Assembly: GCA_900313845.1 (NCBI GenBank)
Contig: OMTC01000024.1
Coordinates: 1-12,106, forward strand
DNA from: an uncultured Prevotellaceae bacterium
Lineage (GTDB): Bacteria > Bacteroidota > Bacteroidia > Bacteroidales > Bacteroidaceae
Direction of reading: 5' to 3'
DNA: 12,106 nucleotides
This document shows, piece after piece, positions 8,301 to 12,106 of this stretch; the stretch's first letter is position 1, and each line of letters begins with the position of its first letter. The notes beneath the pieces are model-generated. The model saw nothing but the letters and a program-made list of their open reading frames with translations. It was not told where the DNA came from and searched no databases. A program made the position numbers and the translations under genes.

Positions 8301-9134
8301 GATGAGCTGCATATATTGTTGAGCAGTTACCAAGCCAGGCACCTTGTAGGCATTCGACACACCTACATAGCCGTCGTACTGAACTGTGATTCTGCCTTCC
8401 TTACCTTGCTTGGTGGTAACGAGGATGACACCGTTTGCAGCACGAGAACCATAGATGGCAGCAGAAGCGGCATCCTTCAGTACGTCGATGCTCTCGATGT
8501 CGTTTGGATTCAAACCGTTCAAACCGTTATCGGCAGTACCCGAAACAATTCCGTCGATAACGAGGAGTGGGGAAGACTCACCGATGGTTCCCACACCACG
8601 GATGTTCACCTTGAATCCCTTGCCTGGCTGAGCAGAGCTCTGTGCGATGTTCACACCGGGAGCTTGGCTCTGCAATGCAGTCAAGGCGTTTGTCGTGTTC
8701 ATCTTCGAAACGTCCTCACCCTTCACCGAAATGTTGGCACCGGTGAACAATTTCTTCTTCTGAACACCATAACCGACAACAACCACCTCTTCCAGTGCGT
8801 TGTCCTCTTGCATGTTCACGTTGATGATGGACTGATTGCCAACCTTGATTTCCTGGCTCTTGAAGCCCACGTAAGACACCACCAGAGTTGCACCCTGTGG
8901 CACATTGAGAGAGAAGTTACCGTTTGCGTCGGTAACTGCACCAGTACCAGTACCTTTCACTTGGACGGTGGCTCCCATCAGAGGACCCATGTCGTCCACA
9001 ATAGTACCTGTCACCTTTTTAGTAGATTGCGAAGTCCTCGTAATCTGCTGGGCATAAGCCTGAGGTGTGTATGCCAATCCTAAAACTGCACACGCACCAA
9101 CAAGTAACGCCGTTTTTCTAAAAGTTTGATTCAT
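5367..9134 (-). CDS. SusC/RagA-type TonB-dependent transporter with C-terminal OmpA peptidoglycan-binding domain
   Basis: This 1255-residue outer-membrane transporter is the first gene of the operon. Residues 1-28 are a signal peptide (cleavage after AYA). Residues 40-118 form the carboxypeptidase-regulatory-like domain typical of SusC (GATVQVKGTGTGAVTDANG), followed by EEVVVVGYG (115-123), a plug domain (about 124-250, with LVIDGI and the SusC hallmark NGVILVTTKQGKEG) and a barrel. There is no STN domain, so sigma/anti-sigma signalling is not expected. The barrel ends at residue 1089 with SSRTFLVGLSVKF, where a normal SusC stops. Here 166 further residues follow: a linker, a probable coiled coil (about 1107-1129) and an OmpA-like domain (about 1147-1250) that retains Asp1192 in GYADQQTG, Arg1208 in QQRAQAV and Arg1247 in MSRSVII. 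The frame is continuous, with one stop at the end. The likely role is TonB-driven glycan import by a cell-wall-anchored transporter; the anchoring is inferred. Confidence 0.92.
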   Translation of the reverse strand: MNQTFRKTALLVGACAVLGLAYTPQAYAQQITRTSQSTKKVTGTIVDDMGPLMGATVQVKGTGTGAVTDANGNFSLNVPQGATLVVSYVGFKSQEIKVGNQSIINVNMQEDNALEEVVVVGYGVQKKKLFTGANISVKGEDVSKMNTTNALTALQSQAPGVNIAQSSAQPGKGFKVNIRGVGTIGESSPLLVIDGIVSGTADNGLNGLNPNDIESIDVLKDAASAAIYGSRAANGVILVTTKQGKEGRITVQYDGYVGVSNAYKVPGLVTAQQYMQLINETNFNTYGTATDWPSLVPQSILDKVNNGWKGTDWFKEYENKNALQFSHAATIYGGSERSKFSMSVNYSRNEGIMGADNASYYQRYGGRINSEHILLKGKTHNIITVGENLSYWYHRSHDLAEGNGYWNIMQAAYVASPLVEPYNADGSLAAYTKNSGYSDMIYANPLNGFLNGRFNSINKNRDFGVGGTFYWIIEPVKNLKYRGQFNAGYSASNSRNVQLPHSESSTNSSDGYNLGMQQDQSSSFSIDNTLSYAFPTFAKNNIDVLIGQSIERSNWSTGMSMNFAVPSDNVNTMVQKGWDYNIPTNYEAKFLQGHSGYDNPTRGTIASFFGRLNWNYDEKYMITAIFRRDGSNNFAGGHRWGNFPSVSAGWVITNEKFMEGASSWLDFLKIRGSWGQNGNCVIPPFSYLSNIGYSPSGYADYGYKFSSDNIYTVGRNNYTTGAYAKNAPNPDVTWETSEQLDFGFDARFFGGKLTVAFDWYKKTTKDWLVQAPMNEVLGYEEPAVINGGDIKNTGIEIGLGWRQRVNKNFNYFANVNFTKNKNEVIRLAAQGGKIGNDKKYDSSLFQNSSYVSLVEVSHPIGHFYGMSYSGIWQSQAQIDAARAAGQAVLDDAQPGDPIWDDFDKDGTINYDNDRHDIGNPHPDFTLGVNLGFEYKGLDFSVTGYGAFGQQIMQCYRTALLANPYNNYTVDAFDRWHGEGTSNTQPRLTVGAKADQWVSTRYMQDADYFRIQNITLGYDFTKIWKNDLFEQLRLYVQAQNLYTFTKYTGVDPECTSDAGKSQDNQNFIRGVDVGLYPSSRTFLVGLSVKFSDKRDHKTAGPAPVIIRDNDEINRLNSEIEQLRAENNRLKNAPTPAKEKEVITKKEVITFPYLVNFDINKTVVVNRERVNIGNVATMIKAAEGKKFAITGYADQQTGNPEINAKLAQQRAQAVYDVLTKECGIPASRLVLDSKGGVDYMYFKDAEMSRSVIISEVK
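5370..5867 (-). other. OmpA-like C-terminal extension of the SusC protein
   Basis: This segment encodes residues 1090-1255. Order: polar linker with Pro-Ala (1090-1106), heptad-like coiled coil with repeated Leu and Asn positions (about 1107-1129), Pro/Lys-rich linker (NAPTPAKEKEV), then the OmpA domain. FPYLVNFDINKT matches the first strand of OmpA-type domains, and GYADQQTGNPEINAKLAQQRA matches the family's GHTDxxG...N..LS..RA core. The Asp and Arg equivalent to the diaminopimelate-contacting pair of OmpA proteins are present. The tail would sit in the periplasm. Confidence 0.85.
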
Positions 9135-9210
9135 ACTTAAGTATTAATTAGTAAATAAGAAAAAATATATTTTTAGGATTTTCTTTTCATGGCTTCAGCT
9201 ACAAGTCCTG

Positions 9211-9223
9211 TCGTGTCTCACGA
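9211..9223 (-). promoter_or_regulatory. hairpin over the stop codon of the leader ORF
   Basis: A perfect 5-bp stem TCGTG / CACGA with a 3-nt loop lies in the susC leader. The TGA stop of the 18-codon leader ORF (9220-9218) falls in the stem and loop, so translation of that ORF would unfold the hairpin. The stem is short and its function is speculative. Confidence 0.35.
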
Positions 9224-9274
9224 ACCCCCTCTTATCATTATATAATAAGGTGTAGATGTAGTTGTCAGTTTCAT
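9218..9274 (-). CDS. possible threonine-rich leader peptide upstream of susC
   Basis: ATG at 9274 opens an 18-codon ORF, MKLTTTSTPYYIMIRGGS, ending at TGA (9220-9218), inside the predicted susC leader. Five of residues 4-8 are Thr or Ser, followed by Pro-Tyr-Tyr-Ile-Met-Ile, a composition reminiscent of amino-acid attenuator peptides. If the TGA were read through, the frame would stay open for 14 more codons and end in MKRKS at TAA (9175-9173). No clear terminator/antiterminator pair follows, so attenuation is not established. It may be a chance ORF. Confidence 0.3.
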   Translation of the reverse strand: MKLTTTSTPYYIMIRGGS

Positions 9275-9385
9275 GTTGGTTTTGCTATAGGTGTTGTTGA
9301 TCTTTTTTTAGGAAGAACTGGAGTTTTTACCCATCCCATTCTTTCAAAACTGCCCAAAAAATATAGTATTAAGGACACTTTAGGG

Positions 9386-9418
9386 CAAAGTTATGTAATT
9401 ATTTTTAAAGAAACCAAA
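9386..9418 (-). promoter_or_regulatory. promoter of the susC-susD-lipoprotein operon
   Basis: TAACTTTG (9393-9386, minus strand) matches the Bacteroidota -7 element TAnnTTTG perfectly. TTTG (9418-9415) is a perfect -33 element 21 nt upstream. This is the best promoter in the window; transcription should start near 9380. Confidence 0.75.
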
Positions 9419-9443
9419 TACTTTTTTCAACTTTTTATGCTCT

Positions 9444-9464
9444 AATCATCTTTTTTTAATGATT
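9444..9464. promoter_or_regulatory. inverted repeat upstream of the susC promoter, possible operator
   Basis: AATCAT (9444-9449) and ATGATT (9459-9464) form a 6-bp inverted repeat separated by a T-rich 9-nt spacer. It lies 26 bp upstream of the -33 element, where an activator could bind. The whole area (9421-9540) is A/T-rich, so such repeats can arise by chance. No other feature is visible between 9421 and 9540. Confidence 0.25.
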
Positions 9465-9547
9465 GGTTAAAAAAGTGTAAGTCTCAAACAGCTGATGTTA
9501 AAATAATGCACTCAACTTTCGCAAGTTCTAAATGTCTAATAATGAGT

Positions 9548-9560
9548 GTCACTTCGTGAC
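9548..9560. repeat. small hairpin GTCAC-TTC-GTGAC
   Basis: A perfect 5-bp inverted repeat with a 3-nt loop lies just before the 49-bp tandem repeats and resembles the other tiny hairpins in this intergenic region. Confidence 0.5.
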
Positions 9561-9562
9561 TG

Positions 9563-9660
9563 AACCTTTAGCTCGCCCGTAGGGCAACTTGCTAAAAGCA
9601 AGTGCGTAGCCAACCTTTAGCTCGCCCGTAGGGCAACTTGCTAAAAGCAAGTGCGTAGTC
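9563..9660. repeat. two tandem 49-bp units, each with two hairpins
   Basis: Units 9563-9611 and 9612-9660 are identical except for one base (C at 9610 versus T at 9659). Each unit contains GCCC-GTA-GGGC and a perfect 6-bp stem ACTTGC / GCAAGT with a TAAAA loop. There are only two copies and no spacers, so this is not a CRISPR array. It resembles a palindromic intergenic repeat duplicated in tandem. A/T-rich sequence with several AAATCTTT-like words follows (9660-9728). Confidence 0.85.
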
Positions 9661-9728
9661 AAATCTTTCATATCTTTTTAAATCTTTCAAAAATATATTT
9701 GTTTGATTTGTTTAGATTTGTAAGATTT

Positions 9729-9772
9729 CTTTGCGAGCAAAGCGAGTAAACTCGATAACTCGCCGCAGGCGA
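9729..9772. repeat. cluster of small G/C hairpins
   Basis: Three small inverted repeats are packed together: CTTTGC-GA-GCAAAG (9729-9742), CGAG-TAAA-CTCG (9743-9754) and TCGCC-GCA-GGCGA (9760-9772). GCGAGT (9742-9747) can also pair with the ACTCGC that begins at 9758, so alternative folds are possible. No protein-coding or known RNA gene is apparent here. Confidence 0.5.
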
Positions 9773-9785
9773 CTAAATACCAAAG

Positions 9786-9804
9786 ATTTCGCATCTTGCG
9801 AAAT
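9786..9804. repeat. perfect 8-bp hairpin ATTTCGCA-TCT-TGCGAAAT
   Basis: A perfect inverted repeat with a 3-nt loop lies just downstream of the GH30 terminator. It belongs to the same style of 3-nt-loop hairpins as those at 9548 and 9760. Confidence 0.55.
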
Positions 9805-9848
9805 AACAAATCCCCTATTTAGCACGGGTGATAGCTAAACAAGGGGAT
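9804..9848 (-). terminator. intrinsic terminator downstream of the GH30 gene
   Basis: ATCCCCT (9810-9816) pairs perfectly with AGGGGAT (9842-9848), and TTTAGC (9818-9823) pairs with GCTAAA (9834-9839) inside it, giving a long stem with a small internal bulge. On the minus strand it is followed by TTTGTTATTT. A smaller A/T hairpin AAAAAC-AGA-GTTTTT (9868-9882) lies between it and the stop codon. Confidence 0.65.
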
Positions 9849-9887
9849 GGCTATGTGTATGGAATTAAAAAACAGAGTTTTTAGAAC

Positions 9888-11387
9888 CTACCTTACTTGG
9901 AAGGTGTGGAAGGAATGGGAAGGAAGTGTGGCATTGATGAACTTCTTGTCGAGCTGAACGGTGATTCCCTTCTGTGTATCAGAGAGATTGGCTGCTACAA
10001 CTATGTACTTGCCCAATGGGTTTCGGGCAACAAGTACGGGTGTTTCGCTATCCTTCTTCTCTACGCCTCCGAGGATGCTGGAACCTGGTGTGATGAAATG
10101 GGAGTAGTGGAGATAGGCATAATACTCGGGTGTGTATTTGAATTGGTGCGATTGAGAATCCACTCGGATGAGCGCGTTCTGCTTCCATCCCCATGCGCTT
10201 TCGCCATTGTCGCTGAGGATGCCGTTCCAATTGAAATACTCGTTGCAACCATTGACGAGGTAGTGGTTGATGAGCTGGAAGGTGTGTTCCGCCGATTTCC
10301 AATCGAAGCTTCCCCAACCGCATTCGCTTTCGCTGCTGATGTAGTTGAATGCAGGAAATTCCTTGCGGATGCGAGGGAGAATCTGACCGCCTTCCCATTG
10401 GAAACCTACTCCGCTCACATATTTGCTCATGCGAGGGTCGGAAAGTATCTGCTTCACGTTGTCGTAGCGGTTCGTGTTGAAGGTGCCCATGTAGAGAGCC
10501 ACTTCGGGATGCGCCTGACGGAGTGTTGGTCCGAGGTATTCCATGTTGAATCGGATGGCTCCTTCGGGAGTCCACGGACAACCCGGATAGGCGGTGTAGC
10601 TATAGGCTTCGTTCTGATACATCACCATCGTGATAGGGATGCCTTCAGCTTGGTAGGCATCGATGAAGCGGCAGAAGTAGTTGGCGTAGGCTTGCAGATA
10701 ACGAGGGTCTTGGATGAAATAGTCGTTGACGGCGAGGCGGCGAGGAAACAAGTTCTTGTCGGGGTTCACCTGCTCGTTGTGAGATCGGTCGGAATCCTCG
10801 AAAAGCAGGAAGTCGAGCTGTGGATTGAGGTCGTTGTACTTGTTGCTTTGCACAGCGTAGTGGTGGTTGATTTTCATCCATGAAGGCGGACTCCAAGGGG
10901 AAATCCAGAAGCTGATGTCGGGATTGCGCTTCTGTGCTTCCTTGATATACGGTATGATGGCTTCCTTGTCGCGGTTGATGTTGAAGTATTTGAGTTGGAA
11001 ATCGCCATCCACCTCGTCGCAACTGAACCAGGAGCGTGCATAGTCGTTGGCATTCATGCCGATGCGTCCGCGGGTGAAGCGGAGTTGTCCGGTAGGGGAG
11101 AACAGATTGTCGAGGATTTCCTTGCGCTTGGCTTCAGGCAGCAGTTGAAGGGCATCCCAGTTGAGTTCGTTGAAGGTGGTGCCCCATGCCTTGAACTCAA
11201 ATCCCTGGTCGGCTTTGAACATACTGATGATGGGCGATTGGCTTGCCTTGCCGCTCAGCTTGATGCTTTGCTGCTTGATGTACTGTCCTTCGGTCGATGA
11301 TGTCCAGCTCACGCTTTGGGCTTGTGCCAAAGTAGCAAGGATGAACAGGAGTGAGAAGGTGATGATTTTGTTGCTTTTATTTTCCAT
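9888..11387 (-). CDS. secreted GH30 family glycoside hydrolase
   Basis: This 499-residue enzyme has a type I signal peptide (FSLLFILATLAQA, cleavage before QSVSW), no lipobox, and so is probably periplasmic. The catalytic barrel shows GH30 features: FEFKAWGTTFNELNWDAL near the N-terminus, GRIGMNANDYA, WISPWSPPSWMK, YQNEAY with the likely acid/base Glu260, and SSESECGWG with the likely nucleophile Glu353, then NWNG and SAWGWKQNALI. The last ~70 residues form the small beta domain usual in GH30. GH30 enzymes are retaining hydrolases acting on beta-1,6-glucan, glucosylceramide, xylan and others; the specificity here is unknown. ATG at 11387 is preferred; an in-frame TTG at 11420 would overlap the promoter and add 11 residues before the signal. 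The gene lies upstream of the Sus operon on the same strand with its own promoter and terminator. Confidence 0.88.
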   Translation of the reverse strand: MENKSNKIITFSLLFILATLAQAQSVSWTSSTEGQYIKQQSIKLSGKASQSPIISMFKADQGFEFKAWGTTFNELNWDALQLLPEAKRKEILDNLFSPTGQLRFTRGRIGMNANDYARSWFSCDEVDGDFQLKYFNINRDKEAIIPYIKEAQKRNPDISFWISPWSPPSWMKINHHYAVQSNKYNDLNPQLDFLLFEDSDRSHNEQVNPDKNLFPRRLAVNDYFIQDPRYLQAYANYFCRFIDAYQAEGIPITMVMYQNEAYSYTAYPGCPWTPEGAIRFNMEYLGPTLRQAHPEVALYMGTFNTNRYDNVKQILSDPRMSKYVSGVGFQWEGGQILPRIRKEFPAFNYISSESECGWGSFDWKSAEHTFQLINHYLVNGCNEYFNWNGILSDNGESAWGWKQNALIRVDSQSHQFKYTPEYYAYLHYSHFITPGSSILGGVEKKDSETPVLVARNPLGKYIVVAANLSDTQKGITVQLDKKFINATLPSHSFHTFQVR

Positions 11388-11408
11388 AAGGGTGATATTT
11401 AGTTTTTG

Positions 11409-11440
11409 CAAATTTCGCAAATAGTTTCGAGAATGTCAAA
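11409..11440 (-). promoter_or_regulatory. probable promoter of the GH30 gene
   Basis: TTTG (11440-11437) and GAAATTTG (11416-11409, minus strand) are spaced by 20 nt. The -7 element matches TAnnTTTG at five of six fixed positions. The leader before the ATG at 11387 would be short, about 15 nt. Confidence 0.45.
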
Positions 11441-11451
11441 CTTATCGAAAG

Positions 11452-11485
11452 AAAAATCCCAACACTCGCTGAGGAATGTTGGGAT
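11452..11485 (-). terminator. intrinsic terminator of the aldolase gene
   Basis: A perfect 9-bp stem ATCCCAACA / TGTTGGGAT (11456-11464 and 11477-11485) is followed on the minus strand by TTTTC. A second hairpin CTCCCT / AGGGAG (11493-11498 and 11508-11513) lies between it and the stop codon and may add to it or protect the 3' end. Confidence 0.88.
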
Positions 11486-11529
11486 GTTCGTTCTCCCTAA
11501 TAAATTGAGGGAGCGTTGTTCTTGATCAA

Positions 11530-12106
11530 TTAGCACTGAGCGAGCTTGCCGTCAGAACCGAGTACGTTCACAATCTTGTGGATGTACATCTTCTTCATGT
11601 TCTCACGAGCTGGCTTGAGGTACTGACGTGGGTCGAAATCTCCAGGGTGCTCAGCCAAGTGCTTGCGGATGGCAGCTGTCATAGCAAGACGAGAGTCGGA
11701 GTCGATGTTAATCTTGCAAACTGCGCTCTTAGAAGCCTCGCGGAGCTGATCCTCAGGAATACCGATTGCTGCCTCAAGATGGCCACCGAACTGGTTGATG
11801 GTGTTCACCTCGTCCATAGGAACAGAAGAAGAACCGTGGAGTACGATAGGGAAGCCAGGGAGCTTCTTCTCGATCTCGTGGAGCACGTCGAATGCGAGTG
11901 GTGGTGGAACGAGCACGCCGTTCACGAGTGTGCACTGGTCTGGAGTGAACTTGTGAGCACCGTGGGAAGTACCGATAGAGATAGCGAGTGAGTCGCAACC
12001 TGTGCGAGTAGCGAAGTCGATAACCTCCTCAGGCTTGGTGTAGTGAGACTCTGCAGAAGAAACCTCATCCTCAACACCAGCGAGCACACCGAGCTCAGCC
12101 TCAACG
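11530..12106 (-). CDS. fba: class II fructose-bisphosphate aldolase (C-terminal part, runs off window)
   Basis: The reading frame is open to the right edge (to 12105), giving the last 191 residues of a protein expected to be about 330 long. It catalyses reversible cleavage of fructose 1,6-bisphosphate to dihydroxyacetone phosphate and glyceraldehyde 3-phosphate in the cytoplasm, for glycolysis and gluconeogenesis. Class II motifs are visible: VEAELGVLAGVEDEVS at the edge, SIGTSHGAHKF with a probable zinc-ligand His, FPIVLHGSSSVP with a second probable zinc-ligand His and the phosphate-binding Gly-Ser loop, and CKINIDSDSRLAMTAAIRKHL with the Asn-Ile-Asp triad that contacts the substrate. The promoter and N-terminus are outside the window. 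It is a housekeeping gene unrelated to the Sus operon. Confidence 0.95.
   Translation of the reverse strand, partial: VEAELGVLAGVEDEVSSAESHYTKPEEVIDFATRTGCDSLAISIGTSHGAHKFTPDQCTLVNGVLVPPPLAFDVLHEIEKKLPGFPIVLHGSSSVPMDEVNTINQFGGHLEAAIGIPEDQLREASKSAVCKINIDSDSRLAMTAAIRKHLAEHPGDFDPRQYLKPARENMKKMYIHKIVNVLGSDGKLAQC

Larger units (their letters stand above)
9135..9381 (-). promoter_or_regulatory. long 5' leader of the susC operon
   Basis: The best promoter ends at 9386, so the susC mRNA should carry about 245 untranslated nucleotides. The leader contains an 18-codon ORF (9218-9274), a hairpin over its stop codon (9211-9223), a second tiny in-frame ORF of five codons (9173-9190), and an A/T palindrome AAAAATATATTTTT just before the susC start. 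Length and content suggest post-transcriptional control, but no known riboswitch or RNA family is recognised. Confidence 0.45.

Noticed and set aside
8154..9083. Plus-strand open frame of 309 codons, with others at 7632-8132 and 9897-10883
   Set aside because: They are antisense to the SusC and GH30 coding regions, have no recognisable protein features and no promoters, and are best explained as shadows.
5367..9134. SusC as an STN-containing signalling transducer
   Set aside because: The mature N-terminus goes directly into the carboxypeptidase-regulatory-like domain, leaving no room for an STN domain.
9135..9381. Known riboswitch in the susC leader
   Set aside because: I could not match the leader to any familiar riboswitch core; only small hairpins and short ORFs are visible.
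9563..9660. CRISPR array
   Set aside because: There are only two directly adjacent 49-bp copies with no spacers between them and no cas genes nearby.
11388..11420. GH30 start at the TTG codon at 11420
   Set aside because: This start would lie inside the probable -7 element and put 11 residues before an otherwise normal signal peptide. ATG at 11387 fits better.

Overview
The window looks like a Bacteroidota chromosome, most likely Prevotella or a close relative. The evidence is a SusC/SusD pair, surface lipoproteins with acidic residues after the lipid cysteine, a DUF6057-type protein, promoters of the TTTG...TAnnTTTG type, and starts preceded by A/T-rich sequence rather than Shine-Dalgarno motifs. 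All convincing genes lie on the minus strand, so transcription runs from high to low coordinates. The genus is an inference from family resemblance; no database was searched.

Right edge (11530-12106): the C-terminal part of class II fructose-bisphosphate aldolase, running off the window and followed by a strong intrinsic terminator. Next (9888-11387) is a secreted family GH30 glycoside hydrolase with its own probable promoter and terminator. A 750-base intergenic region follows (9135-9887). Its GH30-proximal half holds a mosaic of small hairpins, including two nearly identical 49-bp tandem units. Its susC-proximal half holds a very good Bacteroidota promoter and a leader of roughly 245 nt with a threonine-rich 18-codon upstream ORF.

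The centre is a three-gene operon (9134 down to 1970): a SusC-type TonB-dependent transporter, a SusD-type lipoprotein and a third lipoprotein that is probably a surface glycan-binding protein with two copies of a ~167-residue domain. Gaps are 24 and 28 nt, and a strong hairpin terminator ends the operon. With the GH30 enzyme upstream this looks like a small polysaccharide-utilisation locus. The implied route is capture at the surface by SusD and the binding lipoprotein, import through SusC, and cleavage by GH30, probably in the periplasm. beta-1,6-glucan is one plausible substrate because GH30 includes such enzymes, but this is not shown. No regulator lies in the window.

The most striking feature is the SusC protein. 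Where a normal SusC would end after its last barrel strand, this one continues for 166 residues with a short linker, a probable coiled coil and a complete OmpA-type peptidoglycan-binding domain that keeps the Asp and Arg expected to contact diaminopimelate. This suggests a nutrient transporter anchored to the cell wall.

Left edge (159-1813): a membrane protein of the DUF6057 type appears as two ORFs overlapping by four bases (GTGA). It looks like one ancestral gene split by a small frame-changing deletion, although translational coupling could still yield both halves. Its 3' end runs into a GC-rich dispersed palindromic repeat. The last 158 bases are A/T-rich non-coding sequence with short repeats.
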